Of a stretch of 41,049 nt of DNA, positions 7,771-16,795 are shown one piece after another. This DNA is from an uncultured Prevotella sp. GTDB taxonomy: Bacteria > Bacteroidota > Bacteroidia > Bacteroidales > Bacteroidaceae. The stretch's first letter is position 1. Each line of letters begins with the position of its first letter. The DNA lies in assembly GCA_946415755.1 (NCBI GenBank), contig CAMKTS010000027.1, forward strand, positions 1 through 41,049, written 5' to 3'. The position numbers were made by a program, and so were the translations under genes. The notes under the pieces were generated by a model, which saw only the letters and a program-made list of their open reading frames with translations, had not been told where the DNA came from and did not search any database.

Positions 7771-8529
7771 ATGAAAGCAACGCTCATCGCAGGTCCGTGC
7801 GTGATAGAGTCGGCAGAGCTCTTGGAGACCGTCGCTGCCAGGCTGGTAGACATCAACCAGAGGCTGGGTACCGACATTATCTTCAAGGCATCGTTCGACA
7901 AGGCCAACCGCACTTCGCTGCACTCCTTCCGGGGTCCGGGCATCGACCGAGGCCTGCAGATGCTGAGCGATGTAAAAGCGAAATACGGGCTGCGGCTGCT
8001 CACCGACATCCATGAAGCCTGGCAGGCCCAACCTGTGGGCGAAGTGGTAGACGTGGTGCAGATTCCCGCCTTCCTGTGCCGACAGACCGACCTGTTGGTG
8101 GCGGCAGCACGCACGGGGCGCACGGTGAACATCAAGAAGGCCCAGTTCCTGAGTGGCCGCGACATGCGCTATCCTATAGAAAAGGTACGCGAGGCCGGAG
8201 CCACCGATGTGTGGTTGACAGAGCGCGGCAACATGATGGGCTACAACAATCTGGTGGTGGACTTCCGCAACATCCCCGACATGCTGGAGCTGGTGCCGAC
8301 GGTCATCATGGATTGTACCCACTCGGTGCAACGCCCTGGCAGTGGTGACGGCAAGACAGGCGGCGACCGCCGCTTCGTGCCGCAGATGGCAATGGCCGCC
8401 AAGGCCTTCGGAGCCACGGGGTGGTTCTTTGAGGTACACCCTACCCCCGACCAGGGGCTGAGCGATGCCGCCAACATGCTGGAGCTGGACAAGCTGGAAG
8501 GAGTGATACGGAGACTTGAAGAAAATTAA
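7771..8529 (+). CDS. kdsA: 3-deoxy-8-phosphooctulonate synthase (KDO-8-P synthase)
   Basis: The 252-aa TIM-barrel enzyme condenses phosphoenolpyruvate with arabinose 5-phosphate to give KDO 8-phosphate, the first committed step to the KDO sugar of lipid A core. Diagnostic motifs are AGPCVIES at the N-terminus, FKASFDKANRTS, FLCRQTDLL, NIKKAQF, ERGNMMGYNNL and DCTHSVQRPG. The Cys in AGPCVIES takes the place of the Asn found in the metal-independent enzymes of E. coli type, so this should be the metal-dependent class, with His in CTHSV and Glu/Asp in FFEVHPTPDQGLSD as likely further metal ligands. It is followed at 25 nt by the gene making its substrate. Confidence 0.95.
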   Translation: MKATLIAGPCVIESAELLETVAARLVDINQRLGTDIIFKASFDKANRTSLHSFRGPGIDRGLQMLSDVKAKYGLRLLTDIHEAWQAQPVGEVVDVVQIPAFLCRQTDLLVAAARTGRTVNIKKAQFLSGRDMRYPIEKVREAGATDVWLTERGNMMGYNNLVVDFRNIPDMLELVPTVIMDCTHSVQRPGSGDGKTGGDRRFVPQMAMAAKAFGATGWFFEVHPTPDQGLSDAANMLELDKLEGVIRRLEEN

Positions 8530-8554
8530 AAATTAAAAGGGCAAGCGACAGGAG

Positions 8555-9502
8555 ATGACTGTTAGGAACTACGCCATAAAATGCATACAGGACGAGGCAC
8601 AAGCCGTGCTCGACCTGATACCGCAGACGGACGAGAACTTCGACCGCGCTGTGGAGCTGATCATGCAATGTAATGGCAAGGTCATCGTCACCGGCGTGGG
8701 AAAGAGCGGAAACATCGGAGCAAAGATAGCGGCAACGCTGGCCTCGACGGGCACCCCGTCGTTCTTCGTCAATCCGCTGGACGTGTACCACGGCGACCTC
8801 GGCGTGATGTCGGCAAATGATGTGGTGCTGGCCATCTCTAACTCTGGGCAGACCGACGAGCTGCTGCGCTTCATCCCTATGGTGCTGCACATGCAGATAC
8901 CCATCATCGGCATGAGCGGCAACCCGCAGTCGCTGCTGGCAAAATACTCTACATGCCACCTGAACGTCAGCGTCAGGAAAGAGGCATGCCCGCTGAACCT
9001 GGCACCCACCAGTTCTACGACGGCAGCCCTCGTGATGGGCGATGCCCTGGCCGTAGCCCTGATGGAGTGCCGCCACTTCCAGCCGCAGGACTTTGCCCAG
9101 TTCCATCCCGGTGGAGAGTTGGGCAAGCGTCTGCTGACAACGGCACAGGACGTGATGCATACCGAGCGACTGCCTATCCTGTCGGAGACGATGCATCTGG
9201 GCGAGGCCATCATCCACGTCAGCAAGGGCAAGCTGGGGTTGGGCGTTGCCGTGACGGCAGGCCGTGTGGCCGGTCTGATCACCGACGGCGACATCCGCCG
9301 TGCAATGGAGAAGTGGCAGGCCGAATTCTTCAACCACACCGTGGCCGACATCATGACACGTCAGCCCAAGACGGTGGGGCCGAAGGCCAAGATATCAGAG
9401 ATACAGAGAATCATGAACAAGAACAAGATACACAGCGTACTGGTGGTGGACATCGACAACCGCCTGCTCGGCATCGTCGACCGCTACGCGTGCGTATTAT
9501 AA
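8555..9502 (+). CDS. kdsD: D-arabinose 5-phosphate isomerase (KpsF/GutQ family)
   Basis: The 315-aa cytoplasmic enzyme interconverts ribulose 5-phosphate and arabinose 5-phosphate and supplies KdsA. An N-terminal SIS sugar-isomerase domain is marked by VIVTGVGKSGNIGAKIAATLASTG, FFVNPLDVYHGDLG, AISNSGQTDELL and the LAPTSSTTAALVMGDALAVAL segment. Two C-terminal CBS domains follow from about residue 205 (DVMHTERLPIL..., VADIMTRQPKTV...). The length is standard. It sits directly behind kdsA and 15 nt before a large regulator gene, so all three are probably co-transcribed. Confidence 0.93.
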   Translation: MTVRNYAIKCIQDEAQAVLDLIPQTDENFDRAVELIMQCNGKVIVTGVGKSGNIGAKIAATLASTGTPSFFVNPLDVYHGDLGVMSANDVVLAISNSGQTDELLRFIPMVLHMQIPIIGMSGNPQSLLAKYSTCHLNVSVRKEACPLNLAPTSSTTAALVMGDALAVALMECRHFQPQDFAQFHPGGELGKRLLTTAQDVMHTERLPILSETMHLGEAIIHVSKGKLGLGVAVTAGRVAGLITDGDIRRAMEKWQAEFFNHTVADIMTRQPKTVGPKAKISEIQRIMNKNKIHSVLVVDIDNRLLGIVDRYACVL

Positions 9503-9517
9503 TAAGGTATAAGGAAT

Positions 9518-12500
9518 ATGAGAATGTTGAAAAAAATACTGACGGTCTTCCTGCTCGTACTACCCATGGCGGTGGCAGGAGTTTATCTGTTCAAGACACT
9601 GGATGCCCGCAACGGCCTCACCAGCAGCCAAATCAACTGTGTGCTGAAGGACTCGCGCGGCTATGTGTGGTTAGGAACCCCGGCCGGTCTATACCGTTAC
9701 GACGGCTATACGTTCCATAACTTCCAGTGCAACTCACAGGACGGCTCTTCGCTGCCCGACAGCTATATCATCAGCCTTCAGGAGACGCTCGACGGCAACC
9801 TGTGGGTAGAGACGCTGGCAGGCTTCTGCGTCTACCACCCGCAATCGGAGAATTTCGAGCGCGACATGAAGCAGATTTATGCCCGCATGGGTATCGAGGG
9901 TCAGCCAAACGTTGTCTACATCGACCGCCACAAGAATTTCTGGGCTTCGATTCCCAACAAGGGCGTAGTGGCCTATAACATGCAGCAGCAGACCAGCTAT
10001 GAGTTCGGCTATACGGATGATGCCCACGGTGTGCCGCAGGGTACGATTTGCTCCATCAGCGAATGCCGCGACGGTGCCCTGGTGGTCTACAACGACGGCC
10101 GTATCGTCTGCTGCGACATCATGCACCAGCAGCATACCGTCTGGCAGACCGACTATATTGCCCAGCAGCACTTGCGCAAGAGCAACTCGCTGAAAGCCTT
10201 TGCCGACCAGATGGACAACATCTGGCTCTACGGACAGGGCACGCTGATGATGTATAACAAGAACACCAATGTCTGGGACACCACCATCGGCAACCAGCTC
10301 GGACTGACGGGCATCAGCGTCGACCATAGCGTCAACGGCATGGTGGGCGACCGCAACGGCAACATCTGGATAGGTACCGACCGTACGGGCCTGTTCCGCT
10401 GCAACGTCAACACCCATGAAATGGAGTCGGTACAGCCACGCAGTGCCAACGAGAACAAGGTGACGCAGGATGTCATCGGCATCCAGAGCCTCTACATCGA
10501 CGATACCGACCTGCTGTGGGTGGGTACGGAGAAGTCGGGCGTGGCCTTCTACGGCAACAACATCTATAAGTTCCAAGCCTTGCTGAACGGTGATGTCACC
10601 GCCATCGCACAGGATGCCGACGGCAAAATCTGGTACGGAACGGGCGACAAGGGCATCATCGACTACGACGGAGCACTGGCCAGCCATAAGGTAACGGCGA
10701 TGACCACGACACCGGACGGCAGCCTGTGGGTAGGCTCAAAACAGAACGGACTGACACGCATCAGAAACGGCAACAGCCAGTTCTACTCCGTCAGCCGCGA
10801 CAGCATGAAGACACTCATCGACGACCACATCAATGCCCTTTGTTCCGATAAGAGCGGCAACCTGTGGATAGCCACCAACGGCGGACTGCAGGTGTACAAC
10901 CCGAAGATGAACACGTTCTCCTCCTACACCCGTGAGAACGGCATGCTGAACACCAACAATATCACCTCGCTGTTCTATGGCAAGAACAACAACCTGCTGA
11001 TAGGTACCGCCGAGGGACTGGTAGTGCTGAACCTCTCGACACGCGATAAGACAGTGCTGACGGGCAACACCACCAACATGAGTTCATTCACGAACAACTA
11101 CATCACCCAGATATTTGAAGACTCACGAGGTCTGTTATGGATCGGTACGCGCGAAGGTATCAACATCTTGAATCCCGTCAACGACGAACTGAGTTACCTG
11201 ACGGAGAAAGAAGGCCTCTGCAACAATACCGTTTGCGGTATTGCCGAAGACAAGAACCACAGCATCTGGGTAACTACCAGCAATGGTGTCAGCCGCGTCG
11301 TCGTACAGCGCAACCATGAGGACGGCACCTTCAACTACGGACTGTACAACTATAACATCAGCGATGGTCTGCAGAGCAACGAGTTTAACATGGGAGCCAT
11401 CCTGACCAAGACCGACGGCTCAGTATTGTTCGGCGGACTGTACGGTGTCAACTGGATTCGCCAGACGAGTAAGGACGAGCAAGAGGCACTGCCGCGCGTC
11501 ATGCTGACCCAGCTGTTCATCGGAGAAGAAGAGATACAGACAGGTATCGACTACGACGGCCGCGTCATCCTGACATCGGCCCTGAACGAGAGCAGCAGGA
11601 TAGAGCTGTCGAACAGCCAGAACACGTTTACCATCAAGTTTGCCGCCGGCAACTACAACCAGGGAGAACGCCTGCAGTTCATGTACTGGATGGAAGGTAG
11701 GGACAACGACTGGCGCAACGGCGATGCCCTGTTGCACGGCGTGAAGTTCCGCAACCTGAAAAGCGGCGAATACACCCTGCATGTCAAGGCCGTCAGTGCC
11801 GACGGTGCCGTCAGCAACCAGGAGCGCAAGCTGGAGATTTTCATCGAACGCCCGTGGTGGCTGTCGTGGTGGATGCTGACGCTGTATGTCATCATCCTTA
11901 TCGTGATACTGGCCATCTGGCGCTATGGCATCAAGAAGTTCAGGGCAGTATGGCAGAGCAAGCACACCGTGGTGGAGGAGCTGAAGCGACAGCGCGAGGA
12001 AATCAAGGTTACGAGCGACGAGCTGCGCCAGCCCATGGCCCGCATGACCACCATCATCGGCAATCTGGCCGAGCGCGAGCAGAGCCTGGAAGGCCGCGAA
12101 CAGCTCAACTCACTGCACTTCCAGCTGCTACAGGTCATCACACGTATCTCTGAGATGCAGTCTACCCTTGAGAATCCAGAAAAGAAGGCCGAGTCGAGTG
12201 CCAAGGACAAGATGGAGCTGAACGACAAGGGACTTATCTCCCTGGCCTCAACGGGCAGCAAGGAACTGACTGCCGAAATCAAGCCGCTGAAGTTTGATAC
12301 GAAGTCGAAGAAGTTCAGTATCGTCTTCATCGACAACAACCGCGAATTCCTGAACTTCATGAACGCCCATTTGCACGAAGTCTACGACTTCCACACCTAC
12401 GACAACATCAAGGATGCCCTACCCGACATCGAGACGCTGAATGCCGACATCGTGGTATGCAAACAGGACATGGAGGTGATGACGGGCAGCGAGCTGTGCA

Positions 12501-13267
12501 ACCGGTTCAAGTCCGACCCACGCAGGTCGAAGACCAAGTTTGTGCTGATGACCGACAGCGTGCTGACAGAGCAGGACATGGCCGACCTGAACTATACACT
12601 GGCCGCCGACGACTATCTGGCCAAGCCATTCAATGTGCAGGATGCCGTTATGCGCTTCAACAAACTGATGGGCCTCGGTCCTATCGAGATCAACCAGAAC
12701 GTGATAGAAGGCAAGGAGACACGTATGCTGGAAGGTATCAACGCCAGTATGACCACCGCCACGATGGTCTACGACGACGATGTCATCATGGATACCACCA
12801 ACGAGCGTCCTGCAGAGCAGACTGCCAACGAGCAGCAGGCTCCTACAGAGCAGCCGTCAGCGATGAATAAAGGCCGCGAACTGGCCAGGCAGTATTATGG
12901 CGACGAGACCATCGGCGACTATTCGATGAGCAACATCATGGACCAGCAGCTGATGCGTAACGTGGAGCAGTATGTGCTGCAAAACATGAGCCGAGGACAG
13001 ATCAGTCTGGAAGAGATGGCCTCGGCCATGGGCATGGGGCGCGTACCTTTCTTCCATAAGATTCGCAATATCACGACGAAGACACCGGCAGAGATTGTCC
13101 GTGAGCTACGTCTGAAGCATGCCTGTACGCTACTGGTCAGCACCAACATCAATATGAGCGAGCTGGCCGTGAACGTCGGTTTCTTGACGGCTGAGAACTT
13201 CATCAACATCTTCAAGGAAAAATACGGCATGACACCGCTGGAGTACAGGCTGAAGAACAAAAGGTAA
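9518..13267 (+). CDS. Hybrid two-component-like regulator with inactivated phosphorelay
   Basis: The 1249-aa protein has an N-terminal signal/anchor segment, a periplasmic double beta-propeller built of Reg_prop repeats (many GYVWLGT, GNIWIGT, GNLWIAT, GLLWIGT motifs), a Y_Y_Y domain (about 690-775) and a membrane helix at about 783-806. In the cytoplasm a DHp-like helix follows, in which SHELRTP is replaced by SDELRQP (Asp834 at the phospho-His position). No HATPase domain follows. A receiver-like domain (about 930-1055) keeps D939, a Thr in LMTDS and the Lys of AKPF, but Lys982 replaces the phospho-accepting Asp. An AraC HTH domain (about 1145-1249) is intact. HTCS proteins of this layout normally sense glycans; here signalling would have to be conformational. 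It starts 15 nt after kdsD, so a role in envelope regulation is possible. Start 9524 is an alternative. Confidence 0.87.
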   Translation: MRMLKKILTVFLLVLPMAVAGVYLFKTLDARNGLTSSQINCVLKDSRGYVWLGTPAGLYRYDGYTFHNFQCNSQDGSSLPDSYIISLQETLDGNLWVETLAGFCVYHPQSENFERDMKQIYARMGIEGQPNVVYIDRHKNFWASIPNKGVVAYNMQQQTSYEFGYTDDAHGVPQGTICSISECRDGALVVYNDGRIVCCDIMHQQHTVWQTDYIAQQHLRKSNSLKAFADQMDNIWLYGQGTLMMYNKNTNVWDTTIGNQLGLTGISVDHSVNGMVGDRNGNIWIGTDRTGLFRCNVNTHEMESVQPRSANENKVTQDVIGIQSLYIDDTDLLWVGTEKSGVAFYGNNIYKFQALLNGDVTAIAQDADGKIWYGTGDKGIIDYDGALASHKVTAMTTTPDGSLWVGSKQNGLTRIRNGNSQFYSVSRDSMKTLIDDHINALCSDKSGNLWIATNGGLQVYNPKMNTFSSYTRENGMLNTNNITSLFYGKNNNLLIGTAEGLVVLNLSTRDKTVLTGNTTNMSSFTNNYITQIFEDSRGLLWIGTREGINILNPVNDELSYLTEKEGLCNNTVCGIAEDKNHSIWVTTSNGVSRVVVQRNHEDGTFNYGLYNYNISDGLQSNEFNMGAILTKTDGSVLFGGLYGVNWIRQTSKDEQEALPRVMLTQLFIGEEEIQTGIDYDGRVILTSALNESSRIELSNSQNTFTIKFAAGNYNQGERLQFMYWMEGRDNDWRNGDALLHGVKFRNLKSGEYTLHVKAVSADGAVSNQERKLEIFIERPWWLSWWMLTLYVIILIVILAIWRYGIKKFRAVWQSKHTVVEELKRQREEIKVTSDELRQPMARMTTIIGNLAEREQSLEGREQLNSLHFQLLQVITRISEMQSTLENPEKKAESSAKDKMELNDKGLISLASTGSKELTAEIKPLKFDTKSKKFSIVFIDNNREFLNFMNAHLHEVYDFHTYDNIKDALPDIETLNADIVVCKQDMEVMTGSELCNRFKSDPRRSKTKFVLMTDSVLTEQDMADLNYTLAADDYLAKPFNVQDAVMRFNKLMGLGPIEINQNVIEGKETRMLEGINASMTTATMVYDDDVIMDTTNERPAEQTANEQQAPTEQPSAMNKGRELARQYYGDETIGDYSMSNIMDQQLMRNVEQYVLQNMSRGQISLEEMASAMGMGRVPFFHKIRNITTKTPAEIVRELRLKHACTLLVSTNINMSELAVNVGFLTAENFINIFKEKYGMTPLEYRLKNKR

Positions 13268-13303
13268 TAAAAATTAGGAATTAGTAATTAGGAACTGGGA
13301 ATT

Positions 13304-14623
13304 ATGATTTGTTGTGTAGGCAGAATATGCCGATGGCTATCACATAGTATTGACTTTCGGTTAATTATTGTCATCATCATTACTAACTTCTCATTACTTA
13401 TTACTCATTATGCAAAAGCACAGACCAGCGACTCGCTGATTGTGCAGACACTGCGGGAGAACAACATTCGCTTTACCGACAACAACAGCGTAGCCCTGCT
13501 GATGTCGGGACAGCAGAAGTTCGATGACATGTTCTGTGCCATCCGACAGGCCAAGAGCAGTATCCACCTGGAATATTTCAACTTCCGCAACGACTCCATC
13601 GCCAGCCTGCTGTTCGAACTGCTGCGCGAGAAACGCCGCGAAGGCGTAGAGGTGCGTGCCATGTTCGATGGTTTCGGCAACGACTCCAACAACCAGCCGC
13701 TGAAGAAGTATCACCTCAAGGCACTGCGCGATGACAGCATTGAGATTGTGGAATACTCACCGATACGCTTTCCATGGGTCAACCATATCTTCGGACGCGA
13801 CCACCGCAAGATTGTCGTCATCGACGGACGCATCGCTTACACGGGAGGCATGAACGTGGCCGACTATTACATCAAGGGAACGGAACAGGTGGGTGAATGG
13901 CGCGACATGCACTGCCGTATCGAGGGTGATGCCGTCAACGACTTGCAGGCTATCTTCCTGAGGATATGGAACCGTGTGACCCACCAGCACATCAGCGGTA
14001 TGAAATACTTCAACGGCGGTACGCCGACCACCTTCCACGGTCTGAAGTCCGACACCACCAGCACCGCTGGTCACAAGAAGATAGGCATCATCAACCGCGA
14101 GCCCCATATCACTCCGAAGATCATGCGCATCTTCTATGTCAATGCCATCAATCAAGCCAGGGATTCCATCCATATCATCAACCCCTACTTCACCCTGCTG
14201 CCTTCCATCACCCGCGCACTGACACGTGCCATCCGACGTGGCGTAAAGGTGGAAATCATGCTGTCGGCCAAGAGCGACATACCACTCACCCCCGACTGCG
14301 CCCTCTATCAGGGGCACAAGCTGATGAAGCGCGGCGCAAAGGTGTGGCTCTACCAGCCAGGCTTCCACCACTCGAAAATCATGATGGTCGACGGCCGCTA
14401 CTGTACGGTGGGCAGCACCAACCTCGATGCACGCAGTTTGAAATGCGACTTTGAGGAAAATGCCGTCATCATCGACCCGGAAACGACTCGTGAGTTGGAT
14501 GCCATGTTCCTACGCGACCAAAAGAAGAGCATCCTGATGACTCCAGAATACTGGGATGAGTGGCGCACCGGCTGGCAGAAATTCCGTGGATGGTTCGGCC
14601 ACCTGCTGGCACCGCTGCTTTAA
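13304..14623 (+). CDS. Phospholipase D-family cardiolipin synthase
   Basis: The protein is 439 aa from this start. It has one N-terminal hydrophobic segment (FRLIIVIIITNFSLLITHYA) and then two PLD domains, each with an HKD motif: HRKIVVIDGRIAYTGGMN at about residues 166-183 and HHSKIMMVDGRYCTVGSTN at about 351-369. The paired HKD sites, FNFRNDSIASLLFELLREK and the C-terminal DQKKSILMTPEYW-type tail match bacterial cardiolipin synthases, which join two phosphatidylglycerols. The usual two N-terminal membrane helices are reduced to one. The end of that helix is encoded by TCATTACTTATTACTCATTA-like simple repeat. It follows the regulator gene by 36 nt of AT-rich repeat and faces the next gene tail to tail. 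A start a few codons downstream is possible; another PLD-type transferase cannot be excluded. Confidence 0.85.
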   Translation: MICCVGRICRWLSHSIDFRLIIVIIITNFSLLITHYAKAQTSDSLIVQTLRENNIRFTDNNSVALLMSGQQKFDDMFCAIRQAKSSIHLEYFNFRNDSIASLLFELLREKRREGVEVRAMFDGFGNDSNNQPLKKYHLKALRDDSIEIVEYSPIRFPWVNHIFGRDHRKIVVIDGRIAYTGGMNVADYYIKGTEQVGEWRDMHCRIEGDAVNDLQAIFLRIWNRVTHQHISGMKYFNGGTPTTFHGLKSDTTSTAGHKKIGIINREPHITPKIMRIFYVNAINQARDSIHIINPYFTLLPSITRALTRAIRRGVKVEIMLSAKSDIPLTPDCALYQGHKLMKRGAKVWLYQPGFHHSKIMMVDGRYCTVGSTNLDARSLKCDFEENAVIIDPETTRELDAMFLRDQKKSILMTPEYWDEWRTGWQKFRGWFGHLLAPLL

Positions 14624-14647
14624 ACGCCGGGCAAGTATACCGCAACG

Positions 14648-16795
14648 TTACGCACTGACCAGGGCCTGCATCATCTTGATTTCCGTAGCACTGATCCCCC
14701 GCTTCATCAGCCAGGCTTCGTCCAGAAGCGGCAATGCAGGAGCGCCATTCTTCTCTTTGATGGTCTCGGCATATCGAGACAGCTGTTGGGCAGCCTCGTC
14801 GACATGTCCCTGCAACCATAGGCAATAGCCGTAGTTCTGCAGATCTTCGTCAGCAACCTGTTTCCCTTTCACCAGATATTCATAATGGCGTGCTGCCTGC
14901 TCCAGCTTTCCTGCACACGTCATCGCCCAGGCCAGCACACGGCAGACGTTACTGTCGTCGGGATGTTCGTAGTTCAGTTTGAAGAGCAACTGAAGTGCCT
15001 CCTCGTAGTCATCCTGCTGCAGCAGGCACACCGCCTTGTTGAGCTGGTAGGAGGACTTGTCGGGATAGAGCTGTTGCAACCGGTCGTAGCATTCTGAAGC
15101 CTCGTCGAAAGCACCTTCGGCAAAGAGCTGGCGGGCATGCCCCACCAATGCACGCTCGTTGTCGGGATCCAGGGCAAGCACAGCCACATAGTCGCCCGTC
15201 CACAGGTAATACTGCACATCGTACATCTCTTCCGGGAAGGTAGACAACAGCAAAGTAGCCGCACCATGCTGACGATGTTTCCTATATACCCTCACTATCT
15301 CGCGCTTGAAGGCTTCCATCGGTGTTCCGACAAACATCGGAGAACTGAAGAACTCACAACCTCCTATCGGATTCCTCGAGGTATCGAAAGGATTTTTTAT
15401 CTCCGAACGGTTTGGAAACAAGCGGAAGAAACGGTAAAGATCCATCAGATACGACCGTCGGATAAAGGCCGGCGTACTGGTTTCCTCTTCACCAGTTTCC
15501 ATTCCCATCACGCCCTCGCCATGCTTCACCATTTCTATGATGCTGTCTGGCAAGCGGTTCATCACCTGATGGAAGGCAATGACGAACGAATACTTGTCGC
15601 TGTTGCAAAATGCGTCCTGTTGCATCAGCCGCTCTATAAACCGGGTGGCACCGATGGTATTGACGAACTGGGCAATGTCAGGATGCTGTATATAGAAGGG
15701 CACCAGCCAGTTGCTGATATCGTAGAAGAATGGGAAGCGCTTCATCTGGGAGAAACCGGCGAAGTAGATGTCAGACCCCGCCTTCTGCATGTTAACCATC
15801 CGCTGGAAGGTGGCTTCCATCTTCTCCATGCGCTCCTCCGAGGCTCCAGGATGGAGAATATCCTCCATCGGGTCGTCATCCACCTCCTCAATGCGGTTGT
15901 TATTGACACGGAACGAGTTGTTATTCAGCAGTTCAGGCATAATCTCCTTTTGGATGGTGTTGGTGTCGCGGTCGGCATTCAGACAGTACACCAGCTGTAT
16001 CTGCAGCTCAGTCAGTTCACGGCAGACGGCATCCGACTTGACCAGTTGCCTGACCAGTTCGCGCTGTTCGGGATAGACATCCCCGAAATCATGGTCCAGT
16101 GCCATTACCCACCCTACCAGGGCACGCTGACGCACGGCAGTGTCGTGCGACCGGCGGTAGACACCGGTCAATGTTCTGAACTTCACCATATCATACTGGT
16201 TCATCAGCGACAGCATCACAGCCGACGTAATCAGCTGCTGGTCGATACTGTCTATCGTGGGCGACACCAACAGTTCCTCGAAATCGCGCCCCACACCTTC
16301 GCTCCACTGCCGCGAGGTGAGCACATAATCGAAAAGCCGGCTCATCTGCTGCTGATGCGCCTTGTAGAGCGTCTCACTCTGTTGCTGGCGCGTATGCTCC
16401 GGCTCTAACTGCAGCATGGCGACACTGGACACGAAATTCTCCATCTCCTGTCGCACGGTCTTCAGCGACCAGTCGCTCTGTTCTTTCCTCACCCGTGTGA
16501 ACAGGCCATTCAAGAAAGCCGAAGCCTTGGTGCGGTTGTATATGCTGACATTGGCGAAAATCACATACATGCGCTGCAACAGCTGCTGGTAGAGCTGATC
16601 CAGTTGCGGGTCATTGCCCCCCGTACGCCAATATTCCGTCATGCGTCCGTAGTCCTCCTTCAACTGCTGCAGGCGTTCCATCGTCTGTGGATGGGGCCAC
16701 GCCTGAAGATACACCTCCATCTCAGCGATGGCCAGTCCGCAATTCCCGGCACATAGTGCCTCTCTCACTCTTAACAGTTTATCGATGATTTCCAT
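14648..16795 (-). CDS. Large TPR-repeat protein of unknown function
   Basis: This 715-aa protein is predicted to be soluble and mostly helical, without a signal peptide. The C-terminal third (about 520-700) holds tetratricopeptide-like repeats, for example ALVGHARQLFAEGAFDEASECYDRLQQLYPDK, KAVCLLQQDDYEEALQLLFKL and RVLAWAMTCAGKLEQAARHYEYLV. The N-terminal two thirds are helical and rich in Gln and Met, with no catalytic motif that I recognise; the overall shape resembles conserved Bacteroidales TPR proteins without assigned function. Its start overlaps the end of the substrate-binding lipoprotein gene by 17 nt, so the two are translationally linked. It probably acts as a protein-interaction scaffold in the cytoplasm, but this is inference. 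Confidence 0.75.
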   Translation of the reverse strand: MEIIDKLLRVREALCAGNCGLAIAEMEVYLQAWPHPQTMERLQQLKEDYGRMTEYWRTGGNDPQLDQLYQQLLQRMYVIFANVSIYNRTKASAFLNGLFTRVRKEQSDWSLKTVRQEMENFVSSVAMLQLEPEHTRQQQSETLYKAHQQQMSRLFDYVLTSRQWSEGVGRDFEELLVSPTIDSIDQQLITSAVMLSLMNQYDMVKFRTLTGVYRRSHDTAVRQRALVGWVMALDHDFGDVYPEQRELVRQLVKSDAVCRELTELQIQLVYCLNADRDTNTIQKEIMPELLNNNSFRVNNNRIEEVDDDPMEDILHPGASEERMEKMEATFQRMVNMQKAGSDIYFAGFSQMKRFPFFYDISNWLVPFYIQHPDIAQFVNTIGATRFIERLMQQDAFCNSDKYSFVIAFHQVMNRLPDSIIEMVKHGEGVMGMETGEEETSTPAFIRRSYLMDLYRFFRLFPNRSEIKNPFDTSRNPIGGCEFFSSPMFVGTPMEAFKREIVRVYRKHRQHGAATLLLSTFPEEMYDVQYYLWTGDYVAVLALDPDNERALVGHARQLFAEGAFDEASECYDRLQQLYPDKSSYQLNKAVCLLQQDDYEEALQLLFKLNYEHPDDSNVCRVLAWAMTCAGKLEQAARHYEYLVKGKQVADEDLQNYGYCLWLQGHVDEAAQQLSRYAETIKEKNGAPALPLLDEAWLMKRGISATEIKMMQALVSA

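Noticed and set aside
7549..8439. Long minus-strand extension of the beta-barrel ORF (to a 528-aa protein)
   Set aside because: The extra part is antisense to kdsA, has no domain, and a signal peptide and promoter place the real start at 7548.
12314..12680. Functional receiver domain in the pseudo-HTCS
   Set aside because: The fold is recognisable but the phospho-accepting Asp is Lys982 and one Asp of the acidic pair is Asn940. Asp984 is two residues off and unlikely to replace it.
15137..16408. 423-codon plus-strand open frame opposite the TPR gene
   Set aside because: It is a shadow of the reverse frame. The TPR frame has recognisable repeats and operon spacing; this one has none.
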